DNA from: Aquimarina sp042434915
GTDB taxonomy: Bacteria; Bacteroidota; Bacteroidia; Flavobacteriales; Flavobacteriaceae
Length of the DNA stretch: 64,000 nt
Assembly: GCF_042434915.1 (NCBI RefSeq)
Contig: NZ_CP170198.1
Location: forward strand, 2,108,001 to 2,172,000
Direction: 5' to 3'
The first letter of the stretch is position 1. Every line of letters begins with the position of its first letter. The notes beneath the pieces are model-generated. The model made no database searches and was not told the origin of the DNA. It was given only the letters and a program-made list of their open reading frames with translations. The translations under genes and the position numbers were made by a program. This document shows positions 9,005 to 16,508 of the stretch, piece by piece.

Positions 9005-9600
9005 AACTAACTGCAACATACTGGGACGACCGCTACGACAACAACCAGACCGGATGGGATATTGGCTTTGCATCACCTCCACTCACAACTTATTTTGATC
9101 AGTTAACTCGTAAGGATTTAAGAATACTGATTCCAGGATGTGGAAATTCTTACGAAGCAGAATATCTAATAAAAAATGGATTTTCTAATGTTTATATTCT
9201 GGATTATGCTACAACGGCTATTACCCGTTTTAAACAAAGGGTCCCACAATTCTCAACCGATCATTTGTATACCATGGATTTTTTTGAACTAAAAGATCAG
9301 TTTGACCTAATTATAGAACAAACTTTCTTTTGCGCTCTAGATAGTACATTACGTAACTCATATTGTCAAAAAATGAATGAACTACTAGCTATCGATGGTA
9401 AGCTAATAGGTGTACTCTTTGCTTCAAAGTTTACTGGTGATGGACCACCTTTTGGAGGTGATAAACAGGAGTATCTTGATTTATTTTCAAAAGGATTCAG
9501 AATAAAAATATTGGAACCATGTTACAATTCGATACCCCAACGAGCAGGAAACGAACTGTTTTTTATCTTTGAGAAACAAAACTTTCATCCAAAAAAGTAA
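9001..9600 (+). CDS. SAM-dependent methyltransferase, thiopurine methyltransferase (TPMT) family
   Basis: A 199-residue class I methyltransferase. Seen: WDDRYDNNQTGWDIG at the N-terminus, a common TPMT-family opening; the SAM-binding glycine motif ILIPGCGNSYEAEYL near 45-58; and LDYATTAI for motif II. TPMT-family enzymes methylate thiols, halides or other small nucleophiles; the natural substrate here is unknown. The start is a GTG at 9001 overlapping the hslR stop by 4 nt. A phosphoribosyltransferase gene follows 32 nt later, so the three may share one transcript. Confidence 0.88.
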   Translation: MKLTATYWDDRYDNNQTGWDIGFASPPLTTYFDQLTRKDLRILIPGCGNSYEAEYLIKNGFSNVYILDYATTAITRFKQRVPQFSTDHLYTMDFFELKDQFDLIIEQTFFCALDSTLRNSYCQKMNELLAIDGKLIGVLFASKFTGDGPPFGGDKQEYLDLFSKGFRIKILEPCYNSIPQRAGNELFFIFEKQNFHPKK

Positions 9601-9632
9601 GCAATAATCTATTTTAATAATTCACAACAACT

Positions 9633-10133
9633 ATGGACAAGGTTAAAAACACGATTTTAACTCATAAACAAATTCAGCATAAAGTTAGACGTATCGCTTA
9701 TCAAATCTATGAGTCAAATGTAAATGAAAGCGAGATTATTATAGCGGGTATCGCAGACAATGGATATATATTTGCAGAACGCATAGCTTCCGTATTAAAA
9801 AATATTTCTTCTATTCAAATAACGCTGTGTAAAGTTATCATCGATAAAAAAAATCCACAACAACCTATTAGCACCTCGTTGGCAGCCGCTACATACCAAA
9901 ATAAATCGCTTGTGTTGATCGATGATGTTCTTAACTCTGGAACTACATTAATTTATGGTATAAAACATTTTTTAGAAGTTCCTTTACTTCGTTTTAAAAC
10001 AGCAGTTCTTGTCAACAGAAATCATAAAAAATATCCAGTAAAAGCCGACTATAAAGGTATATCATTATCCACTTCATTAAATGAGCATGTTACAGTCACA
10101 TTTGGAACACAAGATATAGCCACCTTAGAATAA
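9633..10133 (+). CDS. Type I phosphoribosyltransferase
   Basis: A 166-residue cytoplasmic enzyme with the 13-residue PRPP-binding signature VLIDDVLNSGTTL at residues 94-106, typical of type I phosphoribosyltransferases. The layout resembles PyrR (bifunctional pyr-operon attenuator and weak uracil phosphoribosyltransferase), but the RNA-binding face of PyrR cannot be confirmed by eye and no pyr genes adjoin, so I give no gene symbol. It follows the methyltransferase in the same direction and its 3' end overlaps the convergent aroK by 9 nt. Confidence 0.88.
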   Translation: MDKVKNTILTHKQIQHKVRRIAYQIYESNVNESEIIIAGIADNGYIFAERIASVLKNISSIQITLCKVIIDKKNPQQPISTSLAAATYQNKSLVLIDDVLNSGTTLIYGIKHFLEVPLLRFKTAVLVNRNHKKYPVKADYKGISLSTSLNEHVTVTFGTQDIATLE

Positions 10134-10643
10134 GGTTTTAATTTCATCTATAATTTGATCGACGGTTTTATGATCTGTTTGAATTTTATATAATGATTGA
10201 TTATAGTAAAATGAGCGTTCAAACAAATGTTTTCGTATAAAATCATGTAAGAGTACTTTACTTTTAATATGAGAAATCATAGGGCGTTTGTTACGTTGGT
10301 TAAATAAACGATCTGTAAGTACATCCAACGAGGTCTGTAAATAAACACTTTTATGTGCATCATCGTTTAGAATGCTTTGCATATTATCACCAAAGCATGG
10401 AGTCCCGCCACCTAGAGCAATTACACTATTTTTAGTTGATTTTAAAAGCTCTTTTAGATAGAAAGTTTCCTTTTTTCTAAAATACACCTCTCCTTTTTCA
10501 GAAAAAATTAAAGAAATTGATTTTTTTTCTTGTTTCTCAATATAGGTATCTAGATCCAAAAAATCGAAACCAATGTTTTTTGATAGTTTTTTACCAATCA
10601 GAGACTTACCACTACCCATGTAACCAAGTAATACTATATTCAT
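10125..10643 (-). CDS. aroK: Shikimate kinase
   Basis: A 172-residue P-loop kinase that phosphorylates shikimate at the 3-OH in the pathway to chorismate and aromatic amino acids. Seen: Walker A GYMGSGKS at residues 7-14, the shikimate-binding DLDTYIE near 32-38, a FRKKE segment in place of the usual FRxxE, and ALGGGTPC near 76-83 (the GGG substrate motif). The lid region with NKRPMI is also present. Length is normal. It is single-gene on minus, convergent with the phosphoribosyltransferase. Confidence 0.95.
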   Translation of the reverse strand: MNIVLLGYMGSGKSLIGKKLSKNIGFDFLDLDTYIEKQEKKSISLIFSEKGEVYFRKKETFYLKELLKSTKNSVIALGGGTPCFGDNMQSILNDDAHKSVYLQTSLDVLTDRLFNQRNKRPMISHIKSKVLLHDFIRKHLFERSFYYNQSLYKIQTDHKTVDQIIDEIKTLF

Positions 10644-10719
10644 ATCCGTTTTTTGTGTACATCCAATCTCCCTAAAACCAAGGAAATTTAATTATTTACA
10701 AATTTATATCAATTTCTCC

Positions 10720-10749
10720 TTGAAAAATAAATTAATGATAGTATATTTG
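10720..10749 (+). promoter_or_regulatory. Consensus promoter for the tRNA-Lys genes
   Basis: TTG at 10720-10722, a 19-nt spacer and TATATTTG at 10742-10749 match the Bacteroidota consensus exactly. The predicted start near 10756 lies about 22 nt before the mature 5' end of the first tRNA-Lys. Confidence 0.85.
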
Positions 10750-10777
10750 CACCCGCATTCGAGGATTAAGAGTGTAT

Positions 10778-10850
10778 GACCGAGTAGCTCAGTTGGTAGA
10801 GCATCTCCCTTTTAAGGAGAGGGTCCTGGGTTCGAGCCCCAGCTCGGTCA
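10778..10850 (+). tRNA. tRNA-Lys (anticodon TTT)
   Basis: A 73-nt cloverleaf folds by eye: acceptor GACCGAG/CTCGGTC (7 perfect pairs), D-arm GCTC...GAGC, anticodon stem TCTCC/GGAGA with loop CTTTTAA (anticodon TTT), T-arm CTGGG TTCGAGC CCCAG, discriminator A. The 3' CCA is not encoded. A consensus promoter is upstream. Confidence 0.97.
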
Positions 10851-10912
10851 CTTTTTTTTGAACATTGTAAAATTTGTTTAGTTGTTCTTAAAAATCGAAG
10901 CTTAATTTTAAT

Positions 10913-10985
10913 GACCTGGTAGCTCAGTTGGTAGAGCATCTCCCTTTTAAGGAGAGGGTCCTGGGTTCGAGCCCCAGCCCGGTCA
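10913..10985 (+). tRNA. tRNA-Lys (anticodon TTT), second copy with an acceptor-stem mismatch
   Basis: Identical to the first copy from the D-arm to the T-arm. The acceptor strands are GACCTGG and CCCGGTC, which pair except for a T5-C68 mismatch; position 6-67 changed from A-T to G-C relative to copy 1. The 3' CCA is not encoded. It lies 62 nt after the first copy, so it was probably made by tandem duplication and is co-transcribed. Confidence 0.93.
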
Positions 10986-11023
10986 CTTGTTAAAAAGTAC
11001 CTTATATTACTTTTTAGGTAGGT

Positions 11024-11071
11024 AAGCTAATAAAAAAAGTATCGCAGTTGCGATACTTTTTTTATTAGCTT
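11024..11071. terminator. Long perfect inverted repeat (bidirectional terminator) between tRNA genes
   Basis: Arms 11024-11046 and 11049-11071 are perfectly complementary over 23 bp with only GT between them. The stem contains AAAAAAAGTATCGCA and its complement TGCGATACTTTTTTT, so the T-rich side follows a GC-containing stem in either direction. It probably ends the tRNA-Lys transcript, leaving tRNA-Leu 18 nt downstream with a separate or read-through supply. Confidence 0.75.
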
Positions 11072-11088
11072 TGTAAAGCATCTATTTT

Positions 11089-11172
11089 GCCCAGGTGCTG
11101 GAATTGGTAGACAGGCATGGTTGAGGGCCATGTGTCCTTTAGGGCGTGTGGGTTCGACTCCCATCCTGGGCA
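11089..11172 (+). tRNA. tRNA-Leu (anticodon GAG)
   Basis: An 84-nt class II tRNA: acceptor GCCCAGG/CCTGGGC, anticodon stem CATGG/CCATG around loop TTGAGGG (anticodon GAG), long variable arm TGTCCTTTAGGGCGTG, T-arm with GGTTCGACTCC, discriminator A. The 3' CCA is not encoded. Confidence 0.95.
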
Positions 11173-11296
11173 CTCTATTGCAAATACATCGCAAAAATGG
11201 TACTACTCTGTACCAAAATCTCACATTTCAATCTATTCTATTTTTTTATTTTATTTTTTATTTAACAACCTCTATGTAAAAGTTTTCATTCTTTTA

Positions 11297-11312
11297 GTTA
11301 AGTTTGTTTAAC
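11297..11312 (+). promoter_or_regulatory. Putative -7 box inside an inverted repeat, upstream of the carotenoid regulator
   Basis: TAAGTTTG (11299-11306) matches TAnnTTTG and sits within the inverted repeat GTTAA-N6-TTAAC (11297-11312), 16 nt before the GTG start at 11328. A MerR-type repressor bound here would block the promoter. I see no TTG at the usual -33 distance. Operator function is inferred. Confidence 0.4.
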
Positions 11313-11327
11313 GATTATATTGAAAAA

Positions 11328-12224
11328 GTGAACAACATAAAACAAAATTTCAGCATTAAAGATTTAGAGAATCTTTGTGGTGTTAAAGCACACACCATTA
11401 GAATTTGGGAGAAAAGATATAATCTTTTAAATCCAGAACGGACTGAGACCAATATACGCACATATAATTTAACCAATCTACAAAAACTCCTTAACGTTAC
11501 GTACTTAGTTAATAGTGGTTATAAAATATCTCGTATATCGAAGCTTCAAAAAAATGAGATTGATGAGTATGCGAGGCGCATAGTAACAGAGAATAGCACA
11601 AAAAGCAAAGGTATCAATGCTTTTAAAATTGCTATGCTAAATTTTGACGTAACTCTTTTTCATACGACGTTTAATGAGCTTAAAGAAAAACGAACGTTTA
11701 GATCTATTTTCAATGAGATTTTTATCCCGTTTCTTACCGAGATTGGTTTTTTATGGCAAACAGGAACGATTACTCCTGCACATGAGCATTTTATCACGCA
11801 TTTGATTAAACAAAAATTAAATATTTTCATAGAAGAGCTGCATCACACAAAAAGAACATCTAAGCAACAAACTTTTGTTCTTTTTTTACCGCAAAATGAA
11901 ATTCATGACTTAGGCCTTTTATATGTAAATTATGAACTCCTTTCTCACGGATACCGAACTATTTATTTGGGCGCTAGTATCCCACTGGATGATCTAAAAC
12001 ATTTAATTACTATACATCCAGATGTAACCTTTGTATCTTATTTTACCGTTCAACCCGAAAAAGATGCTATACAGGAATATATTGAAGAGTTTGACACTCT
12101 AATTAATTCAGACGAAAAAAGAGAGTTTTGGATGTTAGGCAAACAAATTCAACATATAACAAATCGAAATTCTTCGACACATCGCTATTTTGAATCTATT
12201 CAAGAACTAGTAACTCAATTATAA
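11328..12224 (+). CDS. MerR-family regulator with B12-binding domain (CarH/LitR-like)
   Basis: A probable light-responsive repressor of the carotenoid genes that follow. I prefer the GTG at 11328 (298 residues); a TTG at 11304 would add eight residues. Seen: an N-terminal MerR helix-turn-helix FSIKDLENLCGVKAHTIRIW; a helical domain containing W-x9-EH (Trp143, Glu153-His154), the signature that caps adenosylcobalamin in CarH; and a Rossmann-like cobalamin domain with E-I-H-D-L-G (191-196), matching E/DxHxxG whose His is the lower axial cobalt ligand. The CarH mechanism (dark tetramer binds DNA, light breaks it) is known for the family and inferred here. crtI starts 4 nt downstream. Confidence 0.88.
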   Translation: MNNIKQNFSIKDLENLCGVKAHTIRIWEKRYNLLNPERTETNIRTYNLTNLQKLLNVTYLVNSGYKISRISKLQKNEIDEYARRIVTENSTKSKGINAFKIAMLNFDVTLFHTTFNELKEKRTFRSIFNEIFIPFLTEIGFLWQTGTITPAHEHFITHLIKQKLNIFIEELHHTKRTSKQQTFVLFLPQNEIHDLGLLYVNYELLSHGYRTIYLGASIPLDDLKHLITIHPDVTFVSYFTVQPEKDAIQEYIEEFDTLINSDEKREFWMLGKQIQHITNRNSSTHRYFESIQELVTQL

Positions 12225-12228
12225 TCGT

Positions 12229-13713
12229 ATGTCAAAAAAAGTTCATATTATAGGTTCTGGCTTTTCTTCATTATCTGCGGCTTGCTACCTCGCTTCGTCG
12301 GGATATGAAGTTACGATTTTAGAAAAAAATAAAAACATCGGCGGTAGAGCCCGACAATTGAAAAAGGATGGATTCACCTTTGATATGGGACCATCTTGGT
12401 ACTGGATGCCAGATGTATTTGAGAGTTTCTTTAAAGATTTTAATAAAAGTGTTTCTGATTTTTATTCGCTCAAAAAACTAGATCCTGCGTATCGTGTATA
12501 CTTCGGAAAACAAGATAGTATTAGTATTGGTGACACCTTAGATAAAATTTATGATGCTTTTGAAAAGGAGGAACCTGGAAGCTCAAAAAGACTAGCAAAG
12601 TTTATAAAAACTGCCAAAGATAATTATGCAATTGCAATTAATAATCTAGTATACCGACCAGGTGTATCCCCTCTGGAGCTCATAACATCAGAAACTATTC
12701 TTCGTATTGGTCAATTTTTTAGCACTATTGCCAAGGATGTTCGAAAAGAATTCACAAATGAGCGATTAGTCAAAATATTAGAATTTCCAGTATTATTTTT
12801 AGGAGCTAAACCTAGTAATACTCCGTCATTTTATAATTTTATGAACTACGCAGATTTCGGATTAGGGACTTGGCAGCCTAAAGGAGGTATGTTCGCGGTA
12901 ATAGAAGGCATGGCACAATTGGCCAAATCATTGGGAGTACAGATAACAACTAATACTAGCGTTGACAAAATTGTTGTAGAAAAAGGTGTATGCAAAGGAA
13001 TTATATCAAATTCTGAGTTTATTTCTTCAGATATCGTGCTATCTGGAGCAGATTACCATCATACTGAAACACTTTTGGATATAGAGTATCGTCAATACTC
13101 TGAAAGCTATTGGGAAAAGAAAATTTTCGCTCCCTCATCCTTATTATTTTACGTAGGTTTTGATAAAAAATTACAACATGTCAACCATCACAACCTTTTT
13201 TTTGACACTGATTTTGATACGCATGCTCGTGAAATCTATGACAGTCCAAAATGGCCAGATAAACCTTTATTCTACGCTAATTTTACTTCGATAACTGATC
13301 CAGATACCGCACCAGATAATTGTGAAAATGGTTTTTTTCTAATACCTATAGCTCCAGGTATTGTGGATACTTCAGAGATACGTGAAGAATATTTTCTTAA
13401 AATAATTAGTCGATTTGAAAAAATAACCAATCAATCTGTAAAAAAACATATTATCTTTAAAGAGAGTTTCTGTGTCAAAGATTTTGAACAACAGTATAAC
13501 TCTTACAAAGGAAACGCTTATGGATTGGCCAACACGCTCCTACAAACAGCATTTTTAAGACCAAAATTAAAAAGTAAAAAGGTTCGGGGATTATTTTTCA
13601 CAGGACAATTAACCGTACCAGGGCCAGGTGTACCACCAGCCTTAATTTCTGGTAAATTAGTAGCTGGATTGATCCAAAAATTTTCATTATCAGATAATAC
13701 TAATACTAAATAA
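12229..13713 (+). CDS. crtI: Phytoene desaturase
   Basis: A 494-residue FAD-dependent CrtI-type desaturase that converts phytoene stepwise to lycopene (or neurosporene) at the membrane. Seen: N-terminal dinucleotide-binding fold with VHIIGSGFSSLSAACYLAS and LEKNKNIGGRARQ, then GFTFDMGPSWYWMPDVFE, and the C-terminal CrtI signature GLFFTGQLTVPGPGVPPAL near 458-476. It lies 4 nt after the CarH-like regulator and 58 nt before crtB, in one direction, so regulator and pathway genes probably form one autoregulated operon. Confidence 0.95.
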   Translation: MSKKVHIIGSGFSSLSAACYLASSGYEVTILEKNKNIGGRARQLKKDGFTFDMGPSWYWMPDVFESFFKDFNKSVSDFYSLKKLDPAYRVYFGKQDSISIGDTLDKIYDAFEKEEPGSSKRLAKFIKTAKDNYAIAINNLVYRPGVSPLELITSETILRIGQFFSTIAKDVRKEFTNERLVKILEFPVLFLGAKPSNTPSFYNFMNYADFGLGTWQPKGGMFAVIEGMAQLAKSLGVQITTNTSVDKIVVEKGVCKGIISNSEFISSDIVLSGADYHHTETLLDIEYRQYSESYWEKKIFAPSSLLFYVGFDKKLQHVNHHNLFFDTDFDTHAREIYDSPKWPDKPLFYANFTSITDPDTAPDNCENGFFLIPIAPGIVDTSEIREEYFLKIISRFEKITNQSVKKHIIFKESFCVKDFEQQYNSYKGNAYGLANTLLQTAFLRPKLKSKKVRGLFFTGQLTVPGPGVPPALISGKLVAGLIQKFSLSDNTNTK

Positions 13714-13771
13714 TAAAACAGAGATTTCAATAATGCTCTTAATTCTAAAAGTAATAAAACCTTACTAATCG

Positions 13772-14611
13772 ATGAAACAAATATTTGATAATGTATCGTA
13801 TGGCTGTAGTAAATTGGTAACCAATTCGTATAGCACTTCCTTTTCCTTGGCTTCCAAAATGCTCTCTGATACCATTCGTCAGGATATATATAATATTTAT
13901 GGTTTTGTACGTTTTGCCGACGAAATTGTAGATACTTTTCATGCCTACGACAAGACATATCTATTCGATGATTTTGAGAGACAGCTGTATGAGGCAATCG
14001 ATAAAAAGATAAGTCTCAACCCCATTCTCAATGCTTTTCAAGAAACAGTGCATCGATATGCTATCCCAACAGAGCTTTATGAGGCATTTATGAAAAGTAT
14101 GCGCCTAGATTTACATAAAAATAATTACTTAACCGCTCAAGAATTAAAAGAATACATCTATGGATCGGCAGATGTAGTTGGTTTAATGTGTTTAAAAGTT
14201 TTTGTGAAGGGTGACACAATCTCGTATAATGCACTTAAAAGAAATGCAATGCATTTAGGCTCTGCTTTTCAAAAGGTTAACTTTTTAAGAGATTTGAAGG
14301 CAGATCATGAGGGTTTAAATAGAAGTTATTTTCCTGATATGGATTTAAATCGGTTGGATGAGAATTCTAAACTCAAAATTATTACGGATATAGAAAATGA
14401 TTTTAACCTAGGTCTTGAAGGAATTTTAAAACTTCCTATCGAAGCCAAGTTTGGCGTATACACTGCTTTTATTTACTATAAAAAATTATTACAGAAATTA
14501 AAAAAAACTCCATCTCTAGAAATAAAAAACAAAAGAATACGGGTTTCAAACTATCAAAAAGTTGGCTTGTTAGCAAAGTCTTATCTTGATTATAGATTAA
14601 AAATTATTTAA
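13772..14611 (+). CDS. crtB: Phytoene synthase
   Basis: A 279-residue trans-prenyltransferase of the squalene/phytoene synthase family that joins two geranylgeranyl diphosphates head-to-head to make phytoene. Both Asp-rich diphosphate/Mg-binding motifs are visible: FADEIVDTF near residues 46-54 and NFLRDLKAD near 171-179. The N-terminal SYSTSFSLASKML is also family-typical. It is the second carotenoid gene, with crtZ 9 nt downstream. No lycopene cyclase (crtY) is in the window. Confidence 0.95.
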   Translation: MKQIFDNVSYGCSKLVTNSYSTSFSLASKMLSDTIRQDIYNIYGFVRFADEIVDTFHAYDKTYLFDDFERQLYEAIDKKISLNPILNAFQETVHRYAIPTELYEAFMKSMRLDLHKNNYLTAQELKEYIYGSADVVGLMCLKVFVKGDTISYNALKRNAMHLGSAFQKVNFLRDLKADHEGLNRSYFPDMDLNRLDENSKLKIITDIENDFNLGLEGILKLPIEAKFGVYTAFIYYKKLLQKLKKTPSLEIKNKRIRVSNYQKVGLLAKSYLDYRLKII

Positions 14612-14620
14612 TATTACGCT

Positions 14621-15073
14621 ATGCAAATTTTAATATGGCTTCTCATATTTTTTGGTACTTTTTTGATTATGGAATTTATGGCTTGGTTTACTCATAAATT
14701 TGTAATGCATGGATTTTTATGGGTATTGCACAAAGATCATCATCACAAAAAGCATAAGAGTTGGTGGGAAAGAAATGATTTGTTTTTTGTTTTCTATGCT
14801 ATTATAAGCATGACTTTTATTATGCTACATGACCCAATTACGTTTTGGATAGGAAAACCTGTAGGCTTTGGAATTTTAGCTTATGGAATAGCTTATTTTA
14901 CGGTTCATGACATCTTTATTCACCAACGCTTTAAAATTTTTAGAAACAGCAACCATTGGTATGCTAAGGGTGTAAGACGTGCTCATAAAATGCATCATAA
15001 AAATATCGGAAAGAATAAAGGAGAATGTTTTGGGATGCTAATTGTACCGTTTAAATATTTCAAATCAAAATAA
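14621..15073 (+). CDS. crtZ: Beta-carotene hydroxylase
   Basis: A 150-residue di-iron membrane hydroxylase of the fatty-acid-hydroxylase superfamily; CrtZ adds 3-hydroxyl groups to beta-ionone rings, giving zeaxanthin from beta-carotene. The four histidine clusters are all present: HKFVMHG, HKDHHHKKHK, HDIFIHQ and HKMHHK. Hydrophobic segments lie at the N-terminus (ILIWLLIFFGTFLIMEFMA) and in the middle. It ends the crt operon and runs tail-to-tail with the CrtA-like gene, leaving 10 nt between the stops. Confidence 0.94.
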   Translation: MQILIWLLIFFGTFLIMEFMAWFTHKFVMHGFLWVLHKDHHHKKHKSWWERNDLFFVFYAIISMTFIMLHDPITFWIGKPVGFGILAYGIAYFTVHDIFIHQRFKIFRNSNHWYAKGVRRAHKMHHKNIGKNKGECFGMLIVPFKYFKSK

Positions 15074-15083
15074 GCACTTGGTT

Positions 15084-15776
15084 TTATAACGGTTTATACA
15101 ACCAATTTCCTTCCGTTTTATATGGCTGAAATCGTGCAAAAAGTTCCTCCTTATACCAATCAATTCTTTTCGTTTTTTTAATAGCATTTACATGACCCGA
15201 ACTCTTATAGGCAAACTCATTTAACGATTTTTCATTTTCCCATATACTAAAGGTTGCCATCTGAAAAATGGGAGCTTCACCAATACCTTTTGAGAACAAA
15301 AGCGCATCATTCCTTACCAAACCCTGTTGTGAACTTGGTACGGTTTTCCAAAATAAAATTAGCTTGTTTATCTTTATTGTGGCTCTTGTAATAACTGCAA
15401 TTTTTTCTACATCAGTATCAATACTATTTGAAGTAGTAAAAGGTGTTTTTGCGGCCCATGTGCCTTTTGATTTTATATTCTTTAAAAAAACAGTGTATTG
15501 ATAACTTGTATGTTTCTTGAAACTTGTAAAACTTTTAGACTTTGCCAAATATTCATTTGCATCGTGCTCACTATTCCACACTTGTAATAAAGCGTAAACA
15601 CTCCAATCTGGATATGGATTAAACTGAGACTTACCACTACCCAAAAGCTTATAAAATGATTGTCCATGTACAGTACGCAACCTAATGTGCATAAATAACA
15701 TTGATGATACTGCCCATACTTTATTGTAAATACCTTGATACTTAAAAAAGGTAACCGTGGTAATTTGCTTTGTCAT
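15084..15776 (-). CDS. CrtA-like (spheroidene monooxygenase family) protein
   Basis: A 230-residue protein that I match to the spheroidene monooxygenase (CrtA) family by the segments KGIGEAPIFQMATFSIW (163-179), a His at 195 in the SSGHVNAIK segment and WYKEELFARF (207-216), all hallmarks of CrtA as I recall it. Rhodobacter CrtA is a heme-containing ketolase acting on acyclic carotenoids. Whether this homologue oxidises carotenoids is inferred from family and from its place beside crtZ. It starts directly after the stop codon of the upstream tlpA-like gene, so the two are co-transcribed. It is opposite in strand to the crt operon and so under separate control. Confidence 0.75.
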   Translation of the reverse strand: MTKQITTVTFFKYQGIYNKVWAVSSMLFMHIRLRTVHGQSFYKLLGSGKSQFNPYPDWSVYALLQVWNSEHDANEYLAKSKSFTSFKKHTSYQYTVFLKNIKSKGTWAAKTPFTTSNSIDTDVEKIAVITRATIKINKLILFWKTVPSSQQGLVRNDALLFSKGIGEAPIFQMATFSIWENEKSLNEFAYKSSGHVNAIKKTKRIDWYKEELFARFQPYKTEGNWLYKPL

Positions 15777-16337
15777 TTATTTAAGAATTAAATCATCAAG
15801 TAGCTTTCTCACCTGCTTCGTATTCCAATCAGCTGCACCCGTTTTATTAATCATAATACTCCCATCTCTATCTATAAGATATGTAGTAGGCAATGATGAT
15901 GCATCCAAAGGTACTGGTAATGATGTAGTACTTCTATAAATAGGAAAATCATATCCTTTTGATCTCATAAATTTATCCAATACTGCATCCTCTTCATTCG
16001 TAACAAATAAAAACGTAACTCTATCTTTATAACTTATATATAAATTTTGCAAAGAAGGCATTTCTGCTATACAGGGAGGACACCATGTAGCCCAAAAATT
16101 TACAATAACAACTTTCCCATTACATGTATTAAAGTCTAAATTATCCGTATTTACTCCTTCCAAAACCCAATCATACGATATAACATGTTCTTGATCCTTT
16201 TGTTCAATAACTGAAGGACTAAAAGAAAAAAATCTTGTCAAATATATCTGAAGCAATCCCCGGGTATATGGAATTAAAAATAAAACAAGTACTAGTACGA
16301 ATAACAAATTCGAAAGGTTCTTCTTATTAATTTTCAT
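15777..16337 (-). CDS. TlpA-family thiol-disulfide reductase
   Basis: A membrane-tethered periplasmic thioredoxin. From the ATG at 16337 (MKINKKNLSN) it has 186 residues with an N-terminal membrane anchor (LLFVLVLVLFLIPY) and a thioredoxin fold with active site FWATWCPPC, followed by the cis-proline segment LPTTYLIDRDGSI. An in-frame upstream ATG at 16385 adds 16 residues unlike a signal anchor. TlpA-type proteins keep periplasmic cysteines reduced, often for cytochrome or redox-enzyme maturation. Its stop abuts the start of the CrtA-like gene, so it may serve that product; this is inference. Confidence 0.9.
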   Translation of the reverse strand: MKINKKNLSNLLFVLVLVLFLIPYTRGLLQIYLTRFFSFSPSVIEQKDQEHVISYDWVLEGVNTDNLDFNTCNGKVVIVNFWATWCPPCIAEMPSLQNLYISYKDRVTFLFVTNEEDAVLDKFMRSKGYDFPIYRSTTSLPVPLDASSLPTTYLIDRDGSIMINKTGAADWNTKQVRKLLDDLILK

Positions 16338-16444
16338 GGTAAGTAGTAAATCGATATATCTATAAAAATAGGTGTCTCCGCACAAATAGCCTAATTAAAA
16401 ATCTAGGATTCTTCTCAAATAGAGCGAATAGTCTCATTAAAAAT

Positions 16445-16480
16445 AAACACCCTCAAAAGCAAATGCATTTGAGGGTGTTT
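16445..16480 (-). terminator. Intrinsic terminator after aconitase
   Basis: Arms aaacaccctcaaa (16445-16457) and tttgagggtgttt (16468-16480) pair perfectly, and on the minus strand a T-rich tract follows. It lies 29 nt past the aconitase stop codon. Confidence 0.88.
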
Positions 16481-16508
16481 GAAAGGCTATTAACAATTGG
16501 TCTAACCG

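Noticed and set aside
9633..10133. PyrR attenuation regulator with gene symbol
   Set aside because: The PRPP motif is clear but no pyr operon or leader sequence adjoins, and RNA-binding residues could not be verified by eye.
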